From positions 1-34,364 of the forward strand of contig JAOPYI010000088.1 in assembly GCA_025964675.1 (NCBI GenBank): 34,364 nt of DNA, read 5' to 3'. The translations under genes were made by a program, and so were the position numbers. Shown here piece after piece: positions 1 through 7,795 of the stretch. The notes under the pieces are model-generated. The model was not told the DNA's origin and made no database searches. It saw nothing but the letters and a program-made list of their open reading frames with translations. This DNA comes from Sphaerisporangium sp. (GTDB lineage: Bacteria > Actinomycetota > Actinomycetes > Streptosporangiales > Streptosporangiaceae). How positions within the stretch are numbered: position 1 is the first letter of the stretch; the number at the start of each line of letters is the position of its first letter.

Positions 1-1014
1 ACCCGCCCGGGCCACCTCACCCGGGGACGCCTCATCAGCCAAACCCACCAGAATCGGCTCCGCCACCCCCACCTGCCCATCAGACAACTGCGCGGTCGCC
101 GCACAGATCGCCGACACCATCCCCTCAGCCAAAGCCCCCGACGCGAACCGGGCCCGCACCACCGGCAAACGCGCCAACCCCACCGCCAAGCCGACGACAC
201 TCCCCGCCCCCGGCATGCTCATCCCACACCCCGACCGCAACCACGTCTTCGTCGAAGCATGCCCCCGGCTTTTCGCCTCACCCACCGCATGCACCCGCCC
301 CACCCGCGCCGCGATCGCCGAAATCAGCCGATCCCGCGCCAACACCAGATCCTCCACCTCCGCCAAACAAATCGCCGCCGACTCCGGCACCCCCGCCACC
401 GCCACAGCCTCAGCCGCCTCCCGCACACGACCCACCAAAGCCCATGACGCCCGACCACCACACCCCAAATCCGCCCGGTCACCCGCCCCGTCACCCGCCC
501 CGTCACCCGCCCGGTCACCCGCCCGGTCACCGGGACCGGCAGAACCGGCACCGCGAGACCCGGCACCATCACCCTCGGCCCCCACACCGGCACCAACCAA
601 GCCACGGCCAACCAAACCACCGCCATCCAAACCACGGCCATCCAAGCCACGGCGATGCGAGCCCAGGTCACCCGGGTCCCGATCACCCGGGCCCAGGTCA
701 CCCAGGTCCCGGGCGGCGCTGAGGCCACCCCGGTCCCGGTGACCAGGGTCACTCAGCGGGTCCAAGTCGTGCGCGGCCGAACCCTCACACGACCAGCCCG
801 AGGAACGCGCCACCACCGCCGCCCACCACTCAGGCCCAAGCACACCCCCACCCCCCGAACCCGAGCCCGAACCCGAGCCCCGGTACGAGCCCGAGCCCGG
901 GTACGAGCCCGGGTACGAGCCCAAGCCCAAGCCCGGGTACGAGCCCAAGCCCGGGTGCGGGTGCGGGTCGGGGTGAGGCCGCGATCGGCCCAGACCGGAC
1001 AAATCCGCCACCAC
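1..1014 (-). CDS. DUF222 / HNH-endonuclease family protein, partial (C-terminus outside window)
   Basis: The frame is open from a stop at 1027-1029 to the window edge. The last ~120 codons read like a DUF222 (13E12-type) domain: a helix rich in Glu and Ala, then LVLARDRLISAIAARVGRVH, a GHASTKTWLR segment, and LARLPVVRARFASGALAEG. This domain normally precedes an HNH nuclease domain, which would lie beyond position 1. The N-terminal half is a low-complexity Gly/Asp/Arg/Ser linker made by 12- and 15-bp tandem repeats. The start is uncertain. GTG at 1014 follows a G-rich tract and gives VVADLSGLGRSRP. An ATG at 1057 (MKTFVQAFEL) is in another frame and would need a frameshift inside the repeats. 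GTG at 843 is a further option. The family assignment rests on recalled sequence character, and the mobile or nuclease role is inferred. Confidence 0.6.
   Translation of the reverse strand, partial: MVADLSGLGRSRPHPDPHPHPGLGSYPGLGLGSYPGSYPGSGSYRGSGSGSGSGGGGVLGPEWWAAVVARSSGWSCEGSAAHDLDPLSDPGHRDRGGLSAARDLGDLGPGDRDPGDLGSHRRGLDGRGLDGGGLVGRGLVGAGVGAEGDGAGSRGAGSAGPGDRAGDRAGDGAGDGAGDRADLGCGGRASWALVGRVREAAEAVAVAGVPESAAICLAEVEDLVLARDRLISAIAARVGRVHAVGEAKSRGHASTKTWLRSGCGMSMPGAGSVVGLAVGLARLPVVRARFASGALAEGMVSAICAATAQLSDGQVGVAEPILVGLADEASPGEVARAG
480..536. repeat. 12-bp tandem repeat inside the DUF222 gene
   Basis: Almost five copies of a unit close to gtcacccgcccc, with C/G changes at the last positions. 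The period is a multiple of three, so copy-number change keeps the frame and lengthens or shortens an Ala-Gly-Asp-Gly/Arg linker on the minus strand. Confidence 0.8.
599..712. repeat. 15-bp imperfect tandem repeats inside the DUF222 gene
   Basis: Units resembling aaccacggccatcc recur between about 599 and 660, followed by units resembling gtcacccgggccca to about 712. Both give Gly/Leu/Asp/Arg linker sequence in the DUF222 frame. The copies are degenerate, unlike the sharper arrays at 480 and 856. Confidence 0.65.
856..970. repeat. cgagcc/gtacgagcccgg tandem repeat array
   Basis: A run of 6- and 12-bp units (gtacgagcccgg, gagcccaagccc) ending in gtgcgg triplet-like units. It leaves all three minus-strand frames open for long distances, which is why the N-terminus of the DUF222 gene cannot be fixed here. 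A non-multiple-of-three slip would switch frames. Confidence 0.8.
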
Positions 1015-1029
1015 CAACCACCCCCGCTA

Positions 1030-1584
1030 ATTCGAAAGCCTGTACGAATGTTTTCATATTCCAGGGCCACTCGCAACCCAATCCCCGGCACCGATAAATG
1101 CGCCAAATGCGAAACAAATACCGATAGCCGCGAAACAATCAATTGCAGCGATTAGTGGCATCTGACCGGGAACACCCCTCAGCCGACCGGCCCCATCGCC
1201 ACACGAAACAAAGGCGCCACCGGCATCACCATCGCGAACGGCACCGGCCCCCTACATCACCCACAGCTTCCAGACACCGCACCACCTGCACCCATTGGAC
1301 ACGACATCTACCAGCGAAGAGGCCGTCTACGGCATGACCGGACGCCCACAGGCATCACCACACCCGAACCATGACCGCATACCGCCACGTGACCCTGGCA
1401 GCCCCGCAGCAGGCCGGCCACGCCCCACCGCGACCTTCCCCCTATTCCGCATCAAATCAGAGGGATCAAACTGGACAGACGGTTAACTCGCCCGGGCCCT
1501 GGATATCTGCTGAGCGCAGACCCGCGGCGCTGGGTATATGGGCTATTTGGGCACGCCCCGGGAGTTGTGCGGGAGGATGAGCGC
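1030..1584. other. Gene-poor stretch between the DUF222 gene and the mod operon
   Basis: About 550 bases with no ORF that I can defend. The part at 1030-1140 is less GC-rich and probably holds the promoter of the minus-strand DUF222 gene. The part from 1143 to 1450 is C-rich on the plus strand and its open frames have no recognisable protein character. Confidence 0.5.
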
Positions 1585-1668
1585 ATGACTTCCGACCCAG
1601 CCTCTGGTACAGCTAACGCACACGATCGGAAAGCCGTCGAGCGCATCATGGGTCATCCTGGCGGGTAG
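1585..1668 (+). CDS. possible 27-codon small ORF or gene remnant
   Basis: ATG at 1585 follows a good ribosome-binding sequence (GGGAGG at 1571-1576, 8 nt spacing) and reads 27 codons to TAG, ending in KAVERIMGHPGG. It stops four bases from the end of the convergent modC gene. I do not recognise it. It may be a true small protein, a 5' remnant of a gene broken when the mod operon arrived, or chance. Confidence 0.25.
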   Translation: MTSDPASGTANAHDRKAVERIMGHPGG

Positions 1669-1672
1669 CCGT

Positions 1673-2704
1673 TCATGCGGGGTAGGCGTGGGTCTCGGTG
1701 GCCTTGACCGCCGCCCAGATCTGCTGGCCGGGGGTCAGATCGAGGTCGGCGAGGGCGGCGGGGGTGATGTCGGCCGAGGCGGTGATCGGCCCGTCCAGGT
1801 GGACGCGTACGTTGTCGCCGTGCCGTTCGATGCCCTGGATGCGGCCCTGCCAGAGGTTGCGCGGGGAACCGTCCGGACGGGTGCGGTACAGGGCCACCGC
1901 GGCGGGTGAGAACGCGACGAACGCCGGCCCGGACAGATGCTCGGCGACGTTGAACAGCACCTCTTCGACTTTGACCTGCCGGTCGGCGGCGATGCCGCGA
2001 TGCAGGTTGAGGCCGACCAGGCGGGCGACGTAGTCGGTGCGCGGGCGGCGGGCGACCTCGGTGGGGGTGCCCTGCTGCACGACGGCGCCGTTCTCGATGA
2101 CGATCAACCGGTCGGCGAGCACCATGGCCTCCAGCGGGTCGTGGGTGACAAGGACCGTGGCGCCGTCGAAGTCGGCCAGGTGACGGCGCAGTTGGGCACG
2201 GATGTCGAGCCGGGTACGGGCGTCCAGGGCGGCCAGTGGCTCGTCCAGCAGCAGCAGGCGGGGCTCGACGGCGAGAGCGCGGGCTAGGGCCACGCGCTGG
2301 GCCTGGCCACCGGACAGTTGCCGGGGCCTGGCCCGGGCGTGCTCGGCGAGGCCGACGCGTTCCAGCCAGGCGGACGCCCTGCGGCGCGCGTCGGATCTGG
2401 ACGCCCCGTGGCATCGGAGCCCGAAGGCCACGTTGTCCAGGGCTGAGAGGTGTGGGAACAGCAGATAGTCCTGGAAGACCATGCCGATCGGGCGGCGCTC
2501 GGCCGCCAAGGTGTGCAGGGGGCCGTCGTCCAGGGTGATGTGCCCGTCCGACAGGCCGGTGAGCCCGGCCAGGGCACGCAGGGCGGTGGTCTTCCCTGCG
2601 CCGTTGGGGCCGAGCAGGGCCACGACCTGCCCGGCGGCGACGGTGAGATCGATGTCGAGATGGAACGGCGGACGTGCGACGACCAGGTGGGCGTGCAGGC
2701 TCAT
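1673..2704 (-). CDS. modC: molybdate ABC transporter ATP-binding protein ModC
   Basis: A 343-residue ABC ATPase that powers molybdate import. It shows Walker A GPNGAGKTT (residues 32-40), the Q-loop in GMVFQDY (~74-80), the signature LSGGQ (130-134), Walker B LLLLDEP (150-156) and the H-loop THDP. After about residue 275 a C-terminal extension reads like the TOBE (molybdate-binding) domain typical of ModC. The ATG at 2704 overlaps the modB stop in an ATGA, so translation is coupled. A longer open frame extends upstream through modB but is only the high-GC shadow. The length fits the family. Confidence 0.93.
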   Translation of the reverse strand: MSLHAHLVVARPPFHLDIDLTVAAGQVVALLGPNGAGKTTALRALAGLTGLSDGHITLDDGPLHTLAAERRPIGMVFQDYLLFPHLSALDNVAFGLRCHGASRSDARRRASAWLERVGLAEHARARPRQLSGGQAQRVALARALAVEPRLLLLDEPLAALDARTRLDIRAQLRRHLADFDGATVLVTHDPLEAMVLADRLIVIENGAVVQQGTPTEVARRPRTDYVARLVGLNLHRGIAADRQVKVEEVLFNVAEHLSGPAFVAFSPAAVALYRTRPDGSPRNLWQGRIQGIERHGDNVRVHLDGPITASADITPAALADLDLTPGQQIWAAVKATETHAYPA

Positions 2705-3549
2705 GGGCTGGTCACCCACCTGTCGCGCAGGCTGGCCAGGATGATGACCGAGACGGCGAGCAGCAGGATGCTGAGCACGATCGCGGCCTCGGGCTCGGTC
2801 TCCAGAGCCAGGTAGACCGCCAGAGGCATGGTCTGGGTGCGGCCGGGGAAGTTGCCGGCGAAGGTGATGGTGGCGCCGAACTCTCCCAGCGCGCGTGCCC
2901 AGCAGAGCACGGCTCCGGCCACGATGCCGGGGGCGACCAGGGGCAGGGTGACGCGGCGGAAGATGACCCAGCGGGACGCGCCCAAGGTGGCGGCGGCCTC
3001 CTCCAGGCGCAGGTCGGTGGCGTGCAACGCGCCTTCGACGCTGATGACCAGGAACGGCATCGCGACGAACGCCTCGGCTAGCACGACCCCCGCGGTGGTG
3101 AAGGGCAGGCTGATGCCGAAGGTCGCCTCGAGCCACTGGCCGATCAGGCCGCGCCGTCCGAGTACGAGGAGCAGCGCGACGCCTCCGACCACCGGGGGCA
3201 GCACGAGAGGGACGGTGATCAACGCTCGTACGAGGCGCCGGCCGGGGAAGGTGACGCGCGCCAGCAGCCAGGCCAGGGGCACGCCGAGCAGCAGGCAGAC
3301 CAGGGTGGCGACGGTCGCGGTGACCAGCGACAGGCGCAGTGCCTCCAGCACCTGCGGCTCGGCCAGCCGCTGGGCCAGGGTGGGCCAAGGGGCGCGGATG
3401 AGCAGCCCTGCCAGTGGCAGTACGAGAAAGGCCATGCCGAGCGCGGCTGGCGCGACGAGTGCCCAGGGGGTGCGGCCCGCTACGACGCCTGCTGGGCCGG
3501 GGCCGCGCCGCGCGCTGCCCCGTCCCGTTGATGCCGCAGGCGGTGTCAT
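2701..3549 (-). CDS. modB: molybdate ABC transporter permease ModB
   Basis: A 282-residue inner-membrane permease. It has a charged, Pro/Arg-rich N-terminus of about 28 residues and then several hydrophobic segments starting WALVAPAALGMAFLVLPLAG. The cytoplasmic EAA loop that contacts ModC is clear: EEAAATLGASRWVIFRRVTL, followed by GIVAGAVLCWARALGEFG. The ATG at 3549 lies 5 nt after the modA stop, and the stop overlaps modC by 4 nt. Position between modA and modC supports molybdate or tungstate specificity. Confidence 0.92.
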   Translation of the reverse strand: MTPPAASTGRGSARRGPGPAGVVAGRTPWALVAPAALGMAFLVLPLAGLLIRAPWPTLAQRLAEPQVLEALRLSLVTATVATLVCLLLGVPLAWLLARVTFPGRRLVRALITVPLVLPPVVGGVALLLVLGRRGLIGQWLEATFGISLPFTTAGVVLAEAFVAMPFLVISVEGALHATDLRLEEAAATLGASRWVIFRRVTLPLVAPGIVAGAVLCWARALGEFGATITFAGNFPGRTQTMPLAVYLALETEPEAAIVLSILLLAVSVIILASLRDRWVTSP

Positions 3550-3554
3550 GCCGA

Positions 3555-4349
3555 TCAGGGCGCCTGGAAGCCGGCCTTGGTCAGCACGTCCCTGCCCTGG
3601 GCCGACAGGACCAGGTCGACGAACTGCTTGGCCAGATCAGGCACGGGTGTCTTGGACAGGGCGGCGATCGGGTAGTCGTTGATCGCCTTGTCGGCCTCGG
3701 GGAAGGCGAGGCCCTTCACCTTGTCACCGGCGGTCAGCACGTCGGTGGTGTAGACGAGGGCGGCGTCGACCTCGCCGAGCTCTACCTTGGTGAGGGTGGC
3801 CTTGACGTCCTGCTCGTAGGTGACGGGGGTGACCTTCAGCCCGGCCGCGTTCAGGGCTTTGACCGCCGCGGATCCGCAGGGCACCTGCTCGGCGCACAGG
3901 GCGACCTTGACCTTGGGGTCGGCCAGATCCTTCAGCGCGTTGACCTTGGCGGGGTTGTCGGCGGGGACGGCGATCTGCAGCTTGTTGCGTACGAACGTCG
4001 TCGGGGCCGTGGCGAGCGAGGCGTCGGTGACCGTCTTCATGGTGGCCGGGCTGGCGGCGGCGAACACATCCGCCGGGGCGCCCTGCGTGATCTGCTGGGC
4101 GAGTGTGGCGCTGGAGCTGAAGTTGAACTTCACCGATGTGCCCGGGTGGGCGGCCTCGAAGGTCTTGCCCAGCTCGGTGAAGGTCTCGGTCAGCGAGGCG
4201 GCGGCGAACACCGTCAACGCCGTGGCCGCACCGGAGGAAGACGAAGCCGCGGGGGTGGCCTGGTCGCTGGAGCCGCAACCGGTGAGGCCGGCGGTCAGCG
4301 CCACGGCGAGGGGAAGGCCGGCGGCCCACCGGGAAACACGCCTGAACAA
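3555..4349 (-). CDS. modA: molybdate-binding lipoprotein ModA
   Basis: The extracellular substrate-binding protein of the molybdate importer. A short basic N-terminus and hydrophobic stretch end in the lipobox LTGC, giving a diacylated Cys. The mature part begins with a Ser-rich linker and LTVFAAASLTETFTELGKTF, the usual ModA start, where the Ser/Ala residues contact the oxyanion. ADVFAAAS and VEVDAALVYTTDV-like segments also fit. I chose TTG at 4349 because GAGGAG (4356-4361) lies 6 nt upstream. An in-frame ATG at 4406 would run through the end of the regulator gene and spoil the signal peptide. It follows the regulator stop by 10 nt. Confidence 0.92.
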   Translation of the reverse strand: MFRRVSRWAAGLPLAVALTAGLTGCGSSDQATPAASSSSGAATALTVFAAASLTETFTELGKTFEAAHPGTSVKFNFSSSATLAQQITQGAPADVFAAASPATMKTVTDASLATAPTTFVRNKLQIAVPADNPAKVNALKDLADPKVKVALCAEQVPCGSAAVKALNAAGLKVTPVTYEQDVKATLTKVELGEVDAALVYTTDVLTAGDKVKGLAFPEADKAINDYPIAALSKTPVPDLAKQFVDLVLSAQGRDVLTKAGFQAP

Positions 4350-4359
4350 CAAGGGCTCC

Positions 4360-4770
4360 TCACTGACTCGCTGTGCGAGCGTGGTCGGGGATCTCCACGA
4401 CGACATTGGTGGACTTGATCACGGCGACCGCCACCACCCCCACTGCCAGGCCGAGCTCGTCGGCGGCCTGGCGGCTCATCAACGAGACGACACGGTACGG
4501 CCCGGCGGCGATCTCGACCTGGGCCATCACCGCGTCCCTGATCACCTCGGTGACGATCCCGCGGAAGCGGTTGCGCGCGGAGGAATGACCTGAGCCGTTC
4601 TCGGCCTCGATCTGCGAGCGCGCGAACGCGGCGAGATCGGTGCCGTCCACCATGCGGTGGCCGTGCTCGTCCCGGTGGGCCGCCAGCCGTCCGGCGTCGA
4701 CCCACCGCCGGACGGTGTCGGGGCTCACCCCGAGTAGCGCGGCGGCCTCGCTGATCCGAAACGTCGTCAC
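4360..4770 (-). CDS. HTH-TOBE molybdate-responsive regulator / molybdopterin-binding protein
   Basis: A 136-residue two-part protein. Residues 1-45 are an excisionase/MerR-like winged helix (ISEAAALLGVSPDTVRRWVDAGRL, with a HRMVDGTDLAAFA wing). Residues ~65-130 are a single TOBE/Mop domain (NRFRGIVTEVIRDAVMAQVEIAAG, then SLMSRQAADELGLAVGVVAVAVIKSTNVVV), the oxyanion-binding fold of molbindins. It is the first gene of the mod operon, so it is probably its molybdate sensor, unlike the classical ModE. GTG at 4770 starts 8 nt after a TAGAGT -10 box, so the transcript is probably leaderless. A TTG at 4776 is the alternative. Confidence 0.85.
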   Translation of the reverse strand: MTTFRISEAAALLGVSPDTVRRWVDAGRLAAHRDEHGHRMVDGTDLAAFARSQIEAENGSGHSSARNRFRGIVTEVIRDAVMAQVEIAAGPYRVVSLMSRQAADELGLAVGVVAVAVIKSTNVVVEIPDHARTASQ

Positions 4771-4778
4771 AAACAATC

Positions 4779-4806
4779 ACTCTACCTTCGCATAATCCGG
4801 CCTCAA
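4779..4806 (-). promoter_or_regulatory. promoter of the mod operon
   Basis: On the minus strand, TTGAGG (4806-4801), a 16-nt spacer and TAGAGT (4784-4779). The expected start of transcription falls at or next to the GTG at 4770, which suggests leaderless translation of the regulator. Confidence 0.5.
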
Positions 4807-4810
4807 TAGC

Positions 4811-4828
4811 CGATTGCCATAGCAATCG
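4811..4828. promoter_or_regulatory. perfect palindrome upstream of the mod promoter (candidate operator)
   Basis: CGATTGC-CATA-GCAATCG, 7-bp arms with a 4-bp spacer, ending 5 bp upstream of the -35 hexamer. Its size and position suit a dimeric regulator, most simply the HTH-TOBE protein encoded next. It does not match the E. coli ModE box closely. Confidence 0.5.
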
Positions 4829-4979
4829 CATCGTGATGTAGGTGGATACCATCGCACCTGAGAAACGCGCCCGCGGTGGTACAGGAGCGCGAGCCCCGCC
4901 GGACGACGAACGCACTGAAGGCATTGACGTGTTGGCCGGGCCGCTGCCTTACGTCATCTTCAAGCCCCTGACCGGGGCC

Positions 4980-6086
4980 TCAGGTGAGGTAGTGGAAGCC
5001 CGGCTTCGGGTGCATCAGGAAGTCGTGGTGGGAGATCGTCCACGCGTAGGCGCCGGCCATGCCGAAGACGACGATGTCGCCCACGTTCACCGATGTGACG
5101 ACCTGGCGTGCGAGAACGTCCTTGGGCGTGCAGAGCTGGCCGGCGACGGTGACCGGCTCGTCGGTCACGCCTGAACCTGGGCGGCCGGTCGGCAGCACGG
5201 CGAAGGGCTGGTCGTGCCCCTTGGCCACGGGGGTGCGCAGGTGGTGGGTGCCACCGGTGACCACGGCGAACACCTCACCGTGGACGCGCTTCACGTCGAT
5301 CACCCGGGTGAGGTACCAGCCGCAGTACGCGGTCAGCGCGCGGCCGGGCTCGATGCGGAGCGTCTCCCCGGGCTGCCGCACGCCGGCCAGGCCCTGGCCG
5401 TAGGCGTCCCAGTCGAACCGTTCCTCGGGATCGTGGTACGACACGGCCATGCCGCCACCGAGGTTGATCTCCGTGGCCGACAGCTCACGGCTGAAGGACA
5501 GCACGGCCTTGGCGAGGTCCAGCAGCTCGGGGGCGTGCAGCCCGCTGGCCAGGTGGGCGTGGAAGCCGCGCAGCCGCACTCTGTTCTGGCCCCGCACCAG
5601 CTCCAGGCACTCGCTGATCCCCACGGGGTCCATTCCGAACGGCGTCGCGCCGCCGCCCATCGCCAGCGACGCGCCCTGCACGGGCACGTCGAGGTTCACC
5701 CGGAGCAGCGCGTCGACCGGCCCGCCGACGTCGATCAGGCGGCGCAGCTCGCCGGGGCTCTCTATGTGCATGCGGTGCACGTCGAGGGCCAGCTCGGCGT
5801 CGGTCTTGCCCGGACCGCCTAGCGCGAGCCGGGCGTCCGGCAGGACCGAGCGTACGTGCGCCACCTCGCCGCTGGAGGAGACCTCGAACCCGTCGGCGTA
5901 CGGCGCGAGCACGTGCAGCAGGGCCGGATCGGGGTTGGCCTTGACCGCGTAGTAAATCTCGATGCCCGGCAGCGCCCGTCGTACGGCGGCAGCGTGGTTG
6001 TCGAGCGCCGACAGGTCGTACACGTAGGCCGGCAGGGCATCGGCAAGCCGCACGGCACGCTCGCGGACACACTCAGGAATGATCAC
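4980..6086 (-). CDS. PLP-dependent decarboxylase of siderophore biosynthesis (PvsE-like)
   Basis: A 368-residue member of the Orn/Lys/DAP decarboxylase family 2 (alanine-racemase fold). The PLP lysine is in YYAVKANPDP (K49). The phosphate-binding glycine loop is NLGGGMAVSYHD, and EPGRALTAYCGW and GQLCTPKDVLA follow, the last carrying the catalytic Cys and acidic partner. C-terminal YAWTISHHDFLMHP contains the substrate-closing Tyr region. It is too divergent from LysA to be a housekeeping enzyme. GTG at 6086 overlaps the preceding stop (GTGA). In vibrioferrin assembly the equivalent enzyme PvsE decarboxylates a serine-derived unit to ethanolamine; assigning that substrate here is inference from the operon. 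Confidence 0.85.
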   Translation of the reverse strand: MIIPECVRERAVRLADALPAYVYDLSALDNHAAAVRRALPGIEIYYAVKANPDPALLHVLAPYADGFEVSSSGEVAHVRSVLPDARLALGGPGKTDAELALDVHRMHIESPGELRRLIDVGGPVDALLRVNLDVPVQGASLAMGGGATPFGMDPVGISECLELVRGQNRVRLRGFHAHLASGLHAPELLDLAKAVLSFSRELSATEINLGGGMAVSYHDPEERFDWDAYGQGLAGVRQPGETLRIEPGRALTAYCGWYLTRVIDVKRVHGEVFAVVTGGTHHLRTPVAKGHDQPFAVLPTGRPGSGVTDEPVTVAGQLCTPKDVLARQVVTSVNVGDIVVFGMAGAYAWTISHHDFLMHPKPGFHYLT

Positions 6087-7795
6087 GCGTTCACCCCGGC
6101 GAAAGGGTTGGCGACAGGGACGTACCCGGCGTCGCGGTCGGCCGAGCGGGCCCAACGGGTCGACAGGTTGGCCTTGGCGGGCAGTGGTACTCCGGCCAGC
6201 AGGTCGCGCAGGGGGAGGGGACGGTCGTGCTCGCCGGCGTATCGGGCGACCCGTGCCCTGGCGTCCGCCCACAGCTCCCGCAGCAGTTCGTCTCCGCGAC
6301 GGGCCGCCGCCGAGTGGGCGACCGTGGCCGCGATCTCGGGGAGATGGTTCACCATGAGGCAGTACACCACGCGGTTCCAGCCGCGCGTGGCGTCATAGGT
6401 GGCAGCCCTGGCGACCAGATTGGGCAGGCCGGAGACGTCGTGGCGCCCGGCGACCAACTTGGTGCCCTCCAAATCCCGAAATATCGCTTCAACCGGCATG
6501 CCATCGCGATCGACACCCACGAGCACGTTCTGCAGATGGGGCTCCAGAACCACCCCATGCCGGAAGTACGCGTCGAGCACGGGCAGCGCCACGTGGTCGA
6601 CATAAGCCCCCCACCAGCGCATCGGATCCCGTCGCAGGGCCGCCGCCGTACCTCGGACGTCTGCCGTCTTCCCTCCGTCGCCCGGTGCGGCCAGGGCACC
6701 GGCAAGTACGGGGGTGACGCCAGGCCCGGTGACCTCCCAGGGGCTCGAGCGGACGATCACCCCGAGGCCCTCAAGCAGGCGGGTGCCGAGCGACGCCGAG
6801 CGGTACCCGGGTTCCGGCAGCCAGCGGGTCCCCGGGAATCGCTGGGCGAGGTCTGCGAACACCGGTTCCAGCCGCCCGCTCAGCTCGGCGGCGGCCATCA
6901 GCTCGTACCAGGCGTTCTTCCGTACGCAGTTGGTGATCCGCACGTCGATGCTGAACTTCAGGCATTTGCCGATCTGCGGCTCGTACACCGTTCGTACCGA
7001 CGAGGTCGGGACGGCGGGCTGCGCGCCGTGTCCGAGGTCCAGGAGGCGGCCGTCCGCCAGCGGGGACGCCAGCTCCTCGCCCAGCAGTTCAAGCTGCCAG
7101 GGGTGGGCGGGCAGCAGGGTGTACCCGGGTGGCGCGTGGCCGAGCCCGTCGACCGCACGGGGATCCCCCCCGGCGGCCAGCAGGTCGTCCCGCACGCCGA
7201 GCAGCCGGAGCGGGAACGCCGCGTGCGCCTCCGGCGCGTACCGCACCCACTCCGAGCCTCCCCTTGCCTTCGGCGAGGGATGGAAGGGGTGCCCGAAGAC
7301 CAGCGCCTGCTCCGAGGCCAGCCACGGGTCCTCCGGCGGGGGCGCGACAGCCCGCTCACGCAGCAGGATGGAGATCGCCGCACGGCTACCGGCGACCTGC
7401 CCGGCGAACTCCTCGTTGTGCCCAGCGAGACCTCCGGAAGCGTGGTGCCGCACGACGCTCCCGGGAGCGTCCTCCCGCCCGGTCAGCTCTGTCTCGACGA
7501 GTCGTACGAGCTGGTCCACCGACAGGAGCTCCCACGAGCCGCACTCCAGCCGTTCGGCAGGGCCGTCGAAGCGGAGGGCGAGACCGCCCGAGGTGGGCAC
7601 CCGGATCAGGCTTCCCGCGACGCGCAGCAGAAGGTACGGTCCCGCCGCCCAGACCTGGCCGCGCGGTGCCGCCACCTCTCGTACGCAGCACCGCAGCAGG
7701 GCCGCAAGCGTCGCGTCCTCCGCCACCCCCCGCGCGACCTCCTCCGCGATGCCGGACGAGTCGCGGGCGGGAGAGTCGAGCACGACGCCGTTCAA
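6083..7795 (-). CDS. IucA/IucC family NIS siderophore synthetase (PvsD-like)
   Basis: A 570-residue NRPS-independent siderophore synthetase that adenylates a carboxylate (usually citrate) and condenses it with an amine or alcohol. Visible family motifs are the ATP-binding GHPFHPSPKARGG, then LLPAHPWQ, PTSSVRT, the basic KCLKFSIDVRITNCVRKN, EPHLQN and FRDLEG near the C-terminal FhuF-like half. The TTG at 7795 overlaps the upstream stop (TTGA), so I accept this weak start as translationally coupled. It is the third gene of the operon, placed like pvsD between the other synthetase and the decarboxylase. Only pvsC, the MFS exporter, is missing between them. Confidence 0.88.
   Translation of the reverse strand: MNGVVLDSPARDSSGIAEEVARGVAEDATLAALLRCCVREVAAPRGQVWAAGPYLLLRVAGSLIRVPTSGGLALRFDGPAERLECGSWELLSVDQLVRLVETELTGREDAPGSVVRHHASGGLAGHNEEFAGQVAGSRAAISILLRERAVAPPPEDPWLASEQALVFGHPFHPSPKARGGSEWVRYAPEAHAAFPLRLLGVRDDLLAAGGDPRAVDGLGHAPPGYTLLPAHPWQLELLGEELASPLADGRLLDLGHGAQPAVPTSSVRTVYEPQIGKCLKFSIDVRITNCVRKNAWYELMAAAELSGRLEPVFADLAQRFPGTRWLPEPGYRSASLGTRLLEGLGVIVRSSPWEVTGPGVTPVLAGALAAPGDGGKTADVRGTAAALRRDPMRWWGAYVDHVALPVLDAYFRHGVVLEPHLQNVLVGVDRDGMPVEAIFRDLEGTKLVAGRHDVSGLPNLVARAATYDATRGWNRVVYCLMVNHLPEIAATVAHSAAARRGDELLRELWADARARVARYAGEHDRPLPLRDLLAGVPLPAKANLSTRWARSADRDAGYVPVANPFAGVNA

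Noticed and set aside
324-752. 142-codon Val/Trp-rich minus-strand ORF
   Set aside because: Out-of-frame reading of the repeats; the DUF222-like frame explains the same bases better.
856-970. CRISPR-like array
   Set aside because: The units are 6-12 bp and contiguous with no unique spacers; this is a simple tandem repeat in coding DNA.
2705-3388. Upstream extension of the modC frame
   Set aside because: It runs through modB in another frame with Arg/Pro-rich shadow composition; ATG 2704 in the ATGA overlap is the natural start.
4962-4982. Possible terminator of the siderophore operon
   Set aside because: Only a 5-bp GCCCC/GGGGC stem overlapping the stop codon, with no T-run; too weak to call.
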